Source of the DNA: Guadua angustifolia | Taxonomy: Eukaryota > Streptophyta > Magnoliopsida > Poales > Poaceae | DNA length: 64,000 nt | Assembly: GCA_036346375.1 (NCBI GenBank) | Contig: CM070502.1 | Span: forward strand, 24,646,114-24,710,113 | Direction: 5' to 3' | Shown: positions 46,976-60,090 of the stretch, one piece after another | How the letters are laid out: every line of letters begins with the position of its first letter | Position numbering within the stretch: position 1 is the first letter of the stretch | Made by a program: the position numbers and the translations under genes | Notes under the pieces: model-generated | The model's database searches: none | Seen by the model: only the letters and a program-made list of their open reading frames with translations | What the model was told of the DNA's origin: nothing

Positions 46976-47092
46976 TAATAACTTCCCTATAATTACCTCA
47001 CCACACACAGATCGCTACCCATTTCTTTTCCCCCAAACCCTACTCCACCCGACCATTTGCTCCTGCGCGCTGGCCTCCTCTCCCAAGTCGGC

Positions 47093-47916
47093 TCCGGTGA
47101 GGGTGCTCTACTGCGGCGTCTTTGGTCTCCCCACAGAGTATTGTGAGTTCGGCCCCAACTTCGAGAGCCACAAGGCATAGCTCTACACCCACGCGCCCGA
47201 CATCTACCTTGAAGACCTCTTCGCCCCCTCCTCCTCTGGTTCGACGCCCCCCTTCCTCTACCCTAATGACCTAGCTTCTTCCCCTTTCGCGCTCCGTGCT
47301 TTCTCAACTGTGTCTGATTTGCGTAGTGCTTCATTTGATCTGGCTTGTTTTGAAACTAATTTAAATCTATGTGTACAATATTATGGTGGATAGTGCCTTG
47401 TTGATGGTAATGATAAATATTCCCTTTCAACGTGCAGAAGAAGTAAGAGGTCGTCATCGAGAAGATTGTCCATAACAAATGCAAATATAGTCTAAACATT
47501 TCCTACGTATTATTTACAACTTGTGAAGCGAACAGAATAGACATGTATTCTAAGTACTTTAGAAATGGTAGTTGTGTGGATGCTAAATCCAGGTTTCAAC
47601 TGAACATACCAAAGTTTCGCGGTTACGTTTGTTTGCTATTAAGCTATGGTATAATTTTATTGATGTATTTTCTTTCCTAAACCTTTTGGTGTAAAGCTGA
47701 GTGATGCTTTAAAGAAGCTTGAGAAGAACTTTGCTACTAGAGTTCCTGTTGTTAAGGTATACCAATATTAGTGAGGTTATTGGGGCTTTTGATATTCATT
47801 TTAAGAACTTCTTTCTTGTCTTTCTGAGGGTCCAACTGAAAAGGAGCGGATTCACGCGCAAGGAGACGTACCATATGATATTGTGAAGTTCATTACAGAT
47901 ACATGGCCTAATGTAA
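47093..47916 (+). pseudogene. Captured DENR (density-regulated protein / TMA22) gene fragment
   Basis: Four collinear pieces of plant DENR are readable on the plus strand. 47097-47235 gives VRVLYCGVFGLPTEYCEFGP and APDIYLEDLFAPSSSGS with one stop. 47440-47490 gives EVVIEKIVHNKCKY after a stop. 47694-47756 gives KLSDALKKLEKNFATR. 47829-47915 gives GPTEKERIHAQGDVPYDIVK and FITDTWPNV. The pieces are separated by intron-like sequence, so genomic DNA rather than mRNA was copied. DENR acts with MCT-1 in ribosome recycling and re-initiation. This copy lies right behind a CACTA-like terminus and is broken, so it is most likely a gene fragment carried by the transposon. Confidence 0.85.
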
Positions 47917-48095
47917 TTTATTTACCATCTCTGTAATTATTTTATGGTTTACATCTTCTGTTTGCTTTCATGGATGGCAGCTTTGTGATACTTTATCTAC
48001 TTGAGAGTTTATTTAGTTTCACAAGAATATATAGAAACACTAGCTTCCTAATTAATTAAATATCAATTATTTTTACATTGAATAATGAGCCAAAT

Positions 48096-51000
48096 TGTAA
48101 CATCCCAAAATTTGATAAGGTAAGAAAACTTAATAAAATATTGTAATAAGTTTAATTTGTGTTTTTACTAGTTTTTTTAATTTTCTCTGAATTTTTCCTG
48201 ATTTTCTTGATTATTTCTTAAAGGAGAAATCTCTTTTGTTAATTATTTAACCATTGGATAAGTGATAAAAAAGAATTGTAAAACAAAAAATAATAATTTT
48301 TTGTAAAATCTAGGAAATATCCAGAACCCTGAAATTTTAATTTTAAAGTCATATCAATGCATTAAAAGATGAAAAGAAAGGTGAATTAATAAACCTTGAC
48401 TAATAATTGTAAATATGTCAGAAATTAATCTCTCATAACTTCGACGTGAAATTTTTACATTATCTTCATTCTGGATCAGGCCATCAACAGTAAAAATATC
48501 ATAAAATAATAATTAAATTTGATAATTATAAAAATTCAAAAATAGAAAAGCTGAAAATCTGAAAATAGTAATGTCAGAATTTTGATAAATAAAATAACTA
48601 ATTTGAAGCTGAAAATTTTATAGGTGACTAATATGGCCATAAGAAACTCTCAAAAAAGGTTTCAAAAATTTAAAACAAAATATAGACACTTAAATAAATC
48701 GAAACCAGAAAGTACAAAATTGAGCACAGTATGCTGTCAGAATTTTTATAAATTCTATAGGCATCCAATAAGTCTAAAAATTGAACAGTATATTCTACCT
48801 TATCTCTAGTACATACAGTAAAAATTTCATTAAATCAAGGATAGGATAGGTAATCAATTCAGTGCATCAAACCCAACTCAGTTCGCAGTGAAGCTCAGAA
48901 TTCCCTTCTCTAGTCTCTGCCACATGGGCCCGTTCCTATGTGAGACCCCACCTGTCAACGACCTCTCGCTGTTGTCTTTCTCCTCTCATGGTCGAGCTCC
49001 CTGCGCGTGACTATGATCATTCCGTTGGCTGTAGCTCGCGCCACCACTGCATTCTTGCGCCACCCGAGGTACCTGCCTCCTCTACAGCTCGCCACGCCTC
49101 AACCTTGCACAGAAATTCTCCAGAGCTGCACATTCCTACTTCTGTCCAGCACCGCAATACTCCTAGTTGAGTTCACACCAGGTGTGAGCTTCATTACAGC
49201 AAAATCACAGCTATAAAAGCCAGTCCTGGTTTGCAGAAGAGTGCTCGCCACTTCCCCTCTAGTTTCTTCCGCTGACGTCTACTGAGCACTGCCAATTTCA
49301 CCATTTCCAATCAAAGATGAAGAACCCTAACTCTCAGACTATATCCGATTGAAGGAGGTATGGTCAATCATTCACAACTTCCTTTCTGGTGTAGCATTAG
49401 CAACTCATATACGTCAAAAACCCTCTGCCATTTTTAGGAATTTCTAACCAGAGCACTGCTGCCACTATACCTCTTCTTCTCTGACTCCGGCGATAGGTAG
49501 CAGAACGAACTAGCTCACCTCCGAGGTAGCGTCAGGTAAAATGGGATGTTTAGGACCCGTAGAAGCTTTATCTAGAACCGATTCCATCGGGGAGACACCC
49601 TACCGCTGGCACAGCTTGCCGCCTCTTCTGCCGCCGCTTAGCTACGGTGGCGAGGTGGTTCCGTTAGTTGCTGGTAGGAATGGGTTCCACCATTGAGTCC
49701 GTAAGATCATGCTGAAGCTTCTTGTGGCTTTAGCCGGACCGGAACTTTACCGGATCCTCGCCGGTGAGCCTAAGACCGTCGCACCCTGTTTTGAGTCACT
49801 ACGCTATGGGTCTCGCTTGTCAACGACGGTGGCAAACTCTTTTGTGCATGGCTTGAGTCACTGAGGAGTGGGCCCATGGTGTCAGCGACAGCGATGCGTT
49901 TAAATGAATACTGTTGGCACGAAGCGAAATATGCTTCCAGTTCACTGAAAGCGTATTTTGGCTATTTTCTTTAATTTCCAATTCGGTTAAAATTTCAAAC
50001 TTGAATATCTTTCGCATTGTTAATCAAAATGGAATGAAATAAATTTCTAAATTCATTTAAAATCAAACTCTTTTAGAACAAAAATATTTTGAAAATCTTC
50101 TCTAGAAAAGTATTAAAATATAGAACTAAAAGAAAGGAATGAAAATAGACTATATGTAAAAATTTTGTGAATAAACTCAAACTTTGATGAAACTAATTTT
50201 TCTGTGATCCGTGTACTACTAGCAACTCAAATATATGAAGACATTTGAAAACTCAATTTGTTTTAAGTCTTTTCTACTAAAGATTAGTCTCAAGGTGAAT
50301 AATATACAAAAATGAATAAACCAATACAAAGGAATTTTAAATCTATTAAATCATTGCAATAAAATAATATGGTAGTAAAATATTAAAATATACATTAATA
50401 CTTAGGAAGCCATGGTTTGAATCTGTTTATGCATATAGGCCATAATCTAGTGTAAGAACAAGTGTATGTACATGTATACACCTATGATGATAAGAACACA
50501 TATGCATCCAATATTAAGTACATAGAGATTTAAGAAATGAACCAATAAGTTAAGCATGTATGATAGAATAATAGTAGATAATAAGGCAATAAAAATATGA
50601 TTAAAAATTTATAAATATATTGCTTTGAATCTGAATCTTATTAAGCAACCTAATGTTATATAACACTAATCCATCTACTTTAAATAATTTTTGCATCTTG
50701 AATTTGAAATCATAATTATGAAAATACATAATTTTAGCTTCTTGAATTTGTTAAAAGAAAATGAAAAATTCATTGGAAGCAAGAAATACTAGATACCATT
50801 TAGTCTAAGAGAATACTAGTAAACACAAATAAAGAAGCAGCATACATACCTAAACACAGATCATAATCCTGCTAATAAGCACCTCTGTTTCAGTAAATAA
50901 GCTTTTATTTGGATTTTCTATCTGCTTTTTATTTGTCCTTATTTTAGTTTACTGTTCCTTGTATATTTTTATGGAACAATGAGTAGATTTCAATGAACCT

Positions 51001-53160
51001 GAGTTGGTAGACGACGACCTCGCCCACGACCCAGATTTTGTACCAAACAAAGATTAGCAAGGCAAGCACCTCCTTGATCATTTTGATCCTACTATTTTAA
51101 TTAGTTACTTCTCAATGCTTGCAAAACTATTATGCATACATGTACTTTTCATAAAAATGCTATTATGGAATGATGGTAGATATACCTGTTATTTCATGGA
51201 TTTACCTTAATAAGTATGAACATGTGATCCTTGATAGCCATAAGGAAAGGGATAGACAATACATGATGTCAACTTGGGTATATACGAATATTAACCATGC
51301 TTAGCCATGCTTAATTAGCAACGAAATAGATGATCAATCCAAAACTACTTCTTGGGAATTTGAAAATGTTGGATACAACTTGTTGTCGACTATTGATATT
51401 TTAACTAAAAACCCCAAAATAAAACTATGATTTTGATACGGGCAATTATTGGCAATAGCCGGTTGTACAAGAGATGGCTTGTATGTAGTGTAGGGGAGAC
51501 TATTGTCCGTGTCGAATTAAAGACCGAGATATGGGTTGTTTACAGGCCAAGAAATCCGTACAACCACAAGTGCTGGTATGGGATAGTCTTAATCTATTAA
51601 GTTGCTTAAATCTAACTTTACACATTGGTAGGCAGGAGTTAGTAGGAGCGTACTGGTTAGGTTTGCTTGTAGAGATGGCAACGGGTCGGGTGCGGGTTTT
51701 ACAAAACTCGACCCGACCCAAACCCGAACCCGAATACTATATCGGGTAAAAATCTATACTCGAACCCGACGGGTACCTGAAATCCGACGGGTACCCGACG
51801 GGTTTGTGTAATACGGGTGACAATAGGTTGGGTCGGGTGTAGGTTTTGCAAAACCCGACCCGACAAGAAACCCGAACCCAAAAACCCGAGTCAAACCCAA
51901 CGAATGCGAAACGACCCCAAACCCGCGGGTACTGAATCCGGCATTGCCGATGGGTATATGTATATTTGGTGCAGATGGGTACCATGGTGAAAATTAAAAC
52001 CTAAACCCGACCCGAACCCATTTCAGGTACCCGACCCAAAGAGCCCGCGGGTAAAAATTAAAACCCGAACCCAACCCAATCGGGTGCAAAACCCGCGGGT
52101 ACAATTGCCACCCCTATTTGCTAGTGAGGGGCTTCCACATCTCGGTGTGGGTAAATGCATGTCGGTATAACAGTGTACGCTTTGTTATGGGAAGGAACCA
52201 TTATTGCAAGGATTTACTGCTTCTATTACCACTTCAAATTACAGGGAATTACTGCTATTCATGTTTCTTCTCTATAGTAAGGGTTAACGTCACTAGGCTG
52301 GTGCAAAATCGGGTTTAGGTGATGTAAAGGTTATGTTATGATCTCCATGCCGACACACCAACGGAAGTGTGTTAAATGGTCTGGCAAAAATGGTAGATCA
52401 TTTGTTGTGGGTAAAGTTGTACACCTCTGTAGAGTGTAAAATCTAATTAATTAGCCATGCCTACGGTCAAAGACACTTGGTAACGTCATGACATAGCTAG
52501 ACTCTTAATATTTCTAAAATGATTTGGTGGAAAAATGGTGTTTTGAAATATATTCATGCCAGGGGATGACATGAAAAAGGATTTGGTTCAGTCGGGTAGA
52601 CTGCGTCATGATGCTCAATACTCTGTCAATACTTTGTTATTACAAAACTTGCACTTTTACAAATCTCGATTGCAATCTATTGTACGAATATGTTTTAATT
52701 TGCCATTGCAAAATAACTGTAGAAACCTCTCCATTGCTATGTCCTGCATTTTAATTATACTTACATTTGCGAAACACTATAAGTCTTACTGAGTACACAA
52801 TGTACTCAATCTTGCTATCAATATTGCTTTAGGTGATGACACCGAGTACCCTGATGATATCTACGATCATACAGAATATGGGGATATTAATGACGACTTT
52901 GTCTAGGGATTTACCTTGTTTGTTACCTACAGGTTATGGGGCATACTACAAGATGAATAATGTTTCTGCTGTCATTTTCACGTCTCTGAACTGTGATGAT
53001 GTTATGTAATCTTAACACACTGCTACATTTGTAATATTAATGTGTATGGATGTGATGTCAATTTGTAAACTATGCATACCAGTCACTGATTATGGGACTA
53101 GTATTGTATGCACAGGGAATCCAATGTTGATAATTTATTATCAAAAATGGGGGCCTTACA
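48096..53160. mobile_element. 5.07-kb solo LTR (large-LTR retrotransposon)
   Basis: Begins TGTAACATCCCAAAATTTG, ends ...GGGGGCCTTACA. Perfect 5-bp target duplication CAAAT (48091-48095, 53161-53165). Homologous to 55092-60085 at many points, for example TTATTGGCAATAGCCGGTTG at about 51445 and 58902. No gag or pol. A CTATAAAAGCCAG box at about 49210 precedes a GC-richer leader-like segment. The size and ends fit the very long LTRs of LARD-type Ty3/gypsy derivatives of grasses. It carries a nested hAT element at 51670-52116. Confidence 0.85.
51670..52116. mobile_element. Non-autonomous hAT element nested in the solo LTR
   Basis: Ends TAGAGATGGCAACGGGTCGG and ...TACAATTGCCACCCCTA. Target duplication TTTGCTTG / TTTGCTAG (51662-51669, 52117-52124; 7 of 8 match). 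Dense in ACCCGACCC and GGGTACCCG words. Younger than the LTR it sits in. Confidence 0.9.
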
Positions 53161-53165
53161 CAAAT

Positions 53166-53590
53166 CAAGTTCAATAATGTAATTTCAGACTAATAAAGTG
53201 GTGGTGTAGTACTACTTAATTGTTGCTCCCTGGTTGGTATATAGGAACAGAGAAGCATATACTTTGATAGCATCGGGTGATCTTGTATTCAACATGTGAT
53301 TATGTTGGGTGGAGATAATAGGGATGGCTTGGATACTCTAAATTTACCATGATTGTTGCTCCAAATTTACCATGACTGGATAGTCCGTACATTTACCATG
53401 ATTTAGATGCTCCAAATTTTGGTTAAGTCTCTAAATTTTGGATACTCCAAGTCATGACAAATTTAGAGACTTAGCCAAAATTTGCAGCATCCAAGTTATG
53501 GCAATCTAGAGGATATATCATATGTTTTGTAGTGCCGAACCGTGATAATTTTTTTAAAGACGATTCTAAAACAGACGGGTGAGAGACTAA
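53166..53590. other. Segment between solo LTR and MITE
   Basis: No gene. Probably the remainder of the CACTA-like element that holds the DENR fragment. It contains repeated CTCCAAATTTACCATGA words at 53340-53420. Confidence 0.5.
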
Positions 53591-53820
53591 ACACCTATTT
53601 GTTTTAGCTTTTGATTTAGATTCTGGTCTTAGAAGCATAATAAAAAATAAATAGGCTAATTCTAGAATCCGATTCTTACAATACAACCCACTCATATACA
53701 CTAGAATCCACAATCCACTTTATATGTATTTTTGGATTCCAGCTTATGGAGAATCAGCTTTTCTACAACCACAATCCAAAATCAGTTTTTACAGAATCCA
53801 AAACTGAAACAAACAAGCCC
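53591..53820. mobile_element. Tourist-like MITE
   Basis: Same family as 37661-37891. Ends ACACCTATTTGTTTTAGCTT and ...GAAACAAACAAGCCC, with target duplication TAA (53588-53590, 53821-53823). Confidence 0.9.
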
Positions 53821-53823
53821 TAA

Positions 53824-54370
53824 GGTCCTCGATTGTTGTGCCCCCACCGCCTACCGGACGGTTCTCTGACACGTGAAGGGATGCCGACGAATTTGGAAAT
53901 CATGCTTTTTTAGTCACATGTGTAATTCTTTTTTAAAAAATTAACTCTCTTCAAAACACAATTAAAAAATACCTTATATTGACTATAAAAGCATCAGAAT
54001 GTGACATGTGTTACCTTCTACACTCCTATCTGAGGCCCCAGACCTTGACAGCGTGTAATCTCGTGCCTACACACCCATGCTCCTCCTGTGCTCGCTCGCC
54101 CGTTCCCACGCTCCCTAGGCATGGCAGCACTAGCTTTCGTGCTCCCTGAGCATGGCAGGGAATATGTGTCGCCTGTTAGGTCTTCCGCAATATGGGTGGG
54201 GCCAAATCTGTAAATGTATTGGCATGATTTGCAAAAGATAGATATACTGGCTAGAAAAGCTATGGCTTTGAGGATTTGTATACACATGATCATTTGTTCA
54301 TTCGCAAGCAGACTGGCTGCTAGTTACATGCATGCATGTACTTATGCAGTCCTCTATATATGAAAATATT
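53824..54370. other. Intergenic segment
   Basis: No gene seen. Part (about 54030-54260) resembles the CNR downstream/intron words TTCCCACGCTCC and GTGTCGCCTGTTAGG found in units A-D, so it may hold a small diverged piece of that sequence. Confidence 0.4.
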
Positions 54371-55091
54371 TCACTACTATAGGAAAAGTCATCACTGACG
54401 GTTCAAAATATTATTACACATGATTTTCTGAACCATTTGTAAGCATTTGCCTATGATAATACAGCGCATCATAAATGGCATCTGAATCGTCTATGAAACA
54501 CCTATCACAGATGATCTGTATTAAGAACCATCTGTGATAGTCTATTATCATAGACGTTTCATGGTTCCAACCGTCTGTGATATGAGATGCATCATCGACG
54601 GTTTTTTTTCTATGAAACCGTTTATCATATTATTTTGTATTGCTAAAGCTTTTTATGATTATTGGCTAGCCTTAAAAAATGTAAGCCATGCCTTTTGAAA
54701 TAAGTAGATTATACATTACACATACACAACACAAGCGGATTACAAATTACACCATAGTACATCTATTTTAGAAATCAACTCAAATATGTTAATCAATTGA
54801 ATCCACAAGTGCACATATGCTACTACAAGTCACATCACAAGTTTTTCTACACATATGCCACTATAACTCATCAGATAGATAGAGTGGAACTCACCTTTTG
54901 TGTTTACGACCTCATGCGGTAAAAGGAAACAAGTTGTCCTCACATTCTCTTCAGATCAGCCTGTTCCAATGCAATTGCCGCGCATTTTGCAGCCTATTGA
55001 TGGGAAGATTAAAGCAGTGCATATATATAAATTGATAAGTATGAAACAATTATTGCAAGATTGACAAACCTCCAGGTCATTGGTCTTTGTT
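54371..55091. repeat. CACTA terminus and subterminal repeats
   Basis: Starts with a good CACTACTATAGGAAAAGTCA terminus, followed by copies of CACTGACGGTT, ATCACAGATGATCTG and AACCATCTGTGATAG. The rest of the element is interrupted at 55091 by the second solo LTR. I could not find its other end. Confidence 0.75.
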
Positions 55092-58000
55092 TGTAACATC
55101 CCCAAAATTCAATAAAGTAAAAATAAATATTTTAAATTTGAAAATATTTATTTCTGAGTTTCCTTGCCATTATTGGTTTTATTTGGATTTCCTTGAAATT
55201 GTTCTTCGTATGAGAAATTCAGCAAATGAAAATAAATAATGAAAAATAGAAAAAGGCAAAAAGATAAAAAGTGAAAATTTAGAAATTTGCCACGAGAACC
55301 CTGATCATTCCATTAAATCATCTGAGCCAGCAATTGAGATTTTATGCATAAAATAATGAAGAAGTAAAATGAAAAGATAACTTTTAAATCCAAAATAATA
55401 TATTGTCGGAATTCGCATAACATAATGGAATCACAAATGGAGTTGGAACTTTTACATAAGCATTCTGAAATCAAATCCTTTTGAAAAACAAAGTTTCAAA
55501 AATAGTAGACTTCATTTGATCTCAATCAAAAATCAAAATCTGAAACCAGAAATTAGAACAGTCACTCTTGTCAGAATATTAATTATTTTTCGGTAACTCA
55601 TTTTAATCTCAAACTTTTACCAGACCTCAAAATATATTCAAAGATCTCGGTCGAAAAGCTTCACCATTCTCTACCTCTAGTTGACCACTAATAAAATCAG
55701 AGAAAAGGAGAAATTGACCCCAATCACCCTGTTTTCCTTTGATCACTCACTGCCATGTAGGCCAATCGTTGCTACTCCGTTCCGTTGGCACAAAGGAGGA
55801 ATTCTCAGCCTCTGGCAATGGACCCAGGTCTCACCTCTGCCGAATGCATCGCCTCCAACACCATTTGTTCCACTGGCGAAGTCACCAAAGCTGAGTGCCG
55901 CACTACCAGCGATTGCTGCCACGAATCCCACTCCCACGCTGCATTCCCTGGCTACAAACCACACCGCCAGGACCTCCTCCTTCATTCCCCCTCGGTCCTT
56001 CTTCCTTTTCCTCAAGCCAGCGCCAAAACCTCCCTTCTGCTTCCACCATTGCCGAAGCTCTGCATCCTGGGCGCGAAGCGAAAAGCGAGCGATGTAGGGA
56101 TCCTCCTTCCAATTCCTCTTGCAGAGAGCATCTCCATGCGTTGCTGATCAAAAGCCCTCAACAATTTCGGGTCTCTCCCATGCGAAATAGTGCTGCCGCC
56201 GAAGCCCCTTCTTCTCCATTTCAGGCGCAGTGGTGAGCTCCTCCGCCTTCCCCTTCGTGAACTCCGAAAATGAAACCCCTAGCACCTCCTGATGCTCCCA
56301 ATGCCACCGATTCAAGCTCTAACGTCCTGTTCTTCTTCCTCCGCCGTCCGCCATTGTTGCCTGCGCCCAACTCCGGCTGCGCACCGCCCTGCATCCTCTC
56401 CGGCCGAATTGACTTCACCCCTGGATGCTCCTTGCCGTGCTGGTGGTCCCCATGCCCTCGCCGTCGCCGGAGCTCCACCAGAGTGCCCTCGCCGCGGAGC
56501 CCTAGCCGCTGCTCTGCTCTCTGTGTCTGCGCGGTGGGGTCTGGAAGTCAGAAGCTGAGGTTGAAGGAGGCTGAGTCCAAAGACGTTTACTCAGTTAGAA
56601 AACGTATTTCACTAATTCATATGAATTTCCAAATCGGATTAACATTTAATCTTGAATATCTTCTGTAATTCCAATTCAAATCCAGTGGAACAAATTCCTA
56701 TATTTATCTAAAATCAAGAAGAACCTAAATATGTAAAAATATTTAATGTTTGATCTGTAGAATAATTATTTATATTAGACCTTGATTATAATGCTAATAT
56801 AGTTTTTAATAGGAACTTATGAATAATAAGTGATGAAATGATGAAATCAATGTTCATGGGATTTTAGGATCAGGATGTATTCAAATATACAAATACATTT
56901 AATATTTGAACTAAGTTCAATTCATTTGTTTAGCAACCATTAGTAAAGCTTAATATGGCCAGTGATAGAAATGAGTGTATATTAGTTCATAAAATCATAT
57001 AAGAAATGATTATGTGCTTCTGGGATTGTAATGAACCTACTCATGCAAAAAGTATTTAATCTTGGAACCAAGTTTAACACAATTGCTTCATAAATCAGTA
57101 ATTAACCATGTTATGGCCATTAGCAAAATAATAGCATGATAGCTCATAAGATGGTAATGTAAGTTGTATTAGATTCCTAAAAGCAGCAGGAGCTTGGATA
57201 TATCCAGATGCTTAGGATCAAACTAAATTTGCATTCTTTTGGTAGAAGAGAATGATAATTATAGCAGTAAATAATTAGATAATCTATTGCAATTGAAGTT
57301 AAAATAATGCCAAACCAACTTTGAAACATTCCTAGGATTGCTACCTGCTAACACCTGAAAAATGAATTAAAGATCTTGTATGATGTAGTTGCAAACTCAA
57401 TTTGAAACTTGGCCGATTTAAGGTTTGCAAATGGGATCATTTAGGCTATTTCAATGATAGATAAAATGACTCATCCAAATGCTAAAATCAGTAAAATCAG
57501 TTTAGTAACACAGTACAAAGTTTATACTATCATGATCTGTAAAAAGAATCTTATTCCATTTTGGTTTGCATATTAATCCTGTTAGTTCAAAACCCTTAAG
57601 CATTATCCTCGCACTTCATATTTTTGGCCGATTCCGAATACCGTCAATTTAGCAATGCCACTTAAGCCTTTTCGGCAATGATTATAATGTATCAGCTAAA
57701 GCCAAAAATTTATGGAATCAACTTAGGATTGTTATGCAAAGTATAAATCATCTCATTATGAAGAAATAACCATATTTCATCATGTTTTGCATATTAATCC
57801 TAATAGCCTAATAACCCTAAGTTATCACATTGCTTTAGGCCTTAATGTGAATGAATAAACTTTAGGTAATAATGAAGGAATCCGTAGTTAAATTGCTTTT
57901 ATCACCAGAACCTTCTCAAATATCATGTAAGCTAAGTCAGTAGCCTAAATCAATAGATTCAGCTTGCATGAGGCTAATTCTAAGCAAAATTAATTAAAGA

Positions 58001-60085
58001 TAAAGAGCTAATCACTCATACTCTTATATGACCATTTAAGCCTATTCATTAACTTGCAAAGCAACTCATCTGAATCCCAATTCAATGAAGAACAACTTAG
58101 AAATGATCTTCAAGGTATAATCTACAGCAATCTAAGGAAATACTCTTACTTTATCTTGCTTTGTCTCTAAATCCTCTAAATCCTAATAGAGCAAAACCGT
58201 AAGCAATAAGGATTGGCAGACATCTCATATTGTGCATAGTAAAACCAATGAGCTTGCAATTAACGATTAATTCTATTAATCCAAACAATCTTTGCATCTT
58301 GAATTCATAAATTAAGATTAATAATATCGTAAAAGAGCAATCCCTGTTCTTGTGATGAGTTCTTATTTGTTCTTGCTATCTATTTCTTTCGCTCTTATTG
58401 AAGTTAGTATTTTGGCTATTTTCCGTTTTTCGGCGTGTAGAACCCGACGTTGCTGTTTTCGTCGTCATCTTCGTCGATCGCAACCTCGTCTTCTCCGTAT
58501 GCAATGATTAAGCAAGGCAAGCATTCTTTGACCATATTGATCCCAGTATTTTGTATTCCTTTTGTGCATCAAATTGTTTCATGCATGCGTTTACTTTATG
58601 TAAATTGCTATTTTGTGGATTGGTAGTTATACCTGTTGACTTGTGATCCTCCTTTGATGATTATGGAAATGTGAACCTTGATAACCACAGAATAGGGCTA
58701 GACATCTCTTAATGTCATCTTGGGTATATACGATCATATTTACCTGCTTAGCCATGCTTCAGTATTTGAGAAACAGATGATCATGATTAAAATTGCTTTC
58801 GAAATGTTTTGTATGGAACCTGAATGATCCTTTTTGGGAAAATGGTTGCTGGTACTTTGATTACAAACCCAAAAATGAAACTATGCTTTGATGCGGGTGA
58901 TTATTGGCAATAGCCGGTTGTGCAGACGGGTTTGCACGTAGTGTAGGGTGGAGTATCGCCCGTGTCACAATTAAGGACCGAGCAATGGGACGCTATTGAT
59001 CCGAGATTTCCGTGCAACCACGAGGGCTATTATGGGGTAGCCTTAGCCTATTAAGTTGTTTAGACGTGGCTTTGTTCATTGGTAGGCGGAGATAGCACAG
59101 TATTCGGTCAGTCTACCCGACGGGTATTCGGTCAGTCTACTTGCTAATGCAACGTGTACGCCCGCCATGTTTAGAAACGTTGTGTTGTGTGTGAAAGTGG
59201 ATCCACGTCTTGGGTGTGTGTTTCTAGTTCTATGGCGGGGGTTAACGTCCCGGGCTGGACCAAAGCCATGTCTAAGTAATGTAACGGCTCTGTATGATCG
59301 CTCTGCGGCACACCAAAGGAAGTGTGCTAATAGCTTGCGCAAAGAGTGGATCATTCCTTGTGGGTAAAGTTGTACACCTCTGCAGAGTTTAAATCTAATC
59401 GATTAGCCGCGCTCGCGGTCATGAGCACTCGGTGAAGTCATTCCAATGTTAAATGTTTTATTATTTCAAAAAGGGTTGGTATCATTTTGTTTTGCAAATT
59501 GTGATTTATGTCAAAGGGCCGACATTGATGGAATTTCAGGAATGTGAATGATTCGTCGCTCACGTCGTGGAGGACTGTGAGTGTTATTATGCTTTACTTA
59601 TTTGCTATCAATCAAATGCTCTTACAAATTTCGTTTGCAAATAACTTGTTTTACAATTAAATGTCGCTTTATGCAAATTAATCAGAGAAGCCTCCTTTGA
59701 AATGGCTGCATGTATGATAGGTTTTGCTCAAGTCTTCTTTGAGTACATAGCGTACTCACCCTTGCCTAATTATATTGTAGGTGTGTGCTAGCGAGCTTGA
59801 GTCTCTTTTAAATCGCAGTTGCGGGTTCTTCTTTGAAGCGTTTTGTTTCTAAGGAGTTATGCAGTCGGTTACTGCTTGGGATTGGATGGGCAAACCGCAA
59901 GTATAGCTTCCTTTGCTGCTTTATTCTCTGACTTGTAATATTTATTTGTATAATCGTTTCCGCTAATTATTGTATTGTGTGGTTGTGATTTCCAATTGTT
60001 GTAAACATGTGAGTGCTAGCTACTGATCCAGGGAATAGCACAGTAATCACATGGAGGTTCCTGTTCATCCGAACGGGGTCTCACA
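55092..60085. mobile_element. 4.99-kb solo LTR, same family as 48096-53160
   Basis: Begins TGTAACATCCCCAAAATTC, ends ...CGGGGTCTCACA. Perfect target duplication TTGTT (55087-55091, 60086-60090). GC-rich segment 55740-56580 with several overlapping ORFs in different frames but no recognisable protein. No gag or pol. Confidence 0.85.
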
Positions 60086-60090
60086 TTGTT

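Noticed and set aside
55681..56668. Several overlapping ORFs of 82-138 aa
   Set aside because: GC-rich part of a solo LTR; different frames and strands overlap and no protein family is recognisable.
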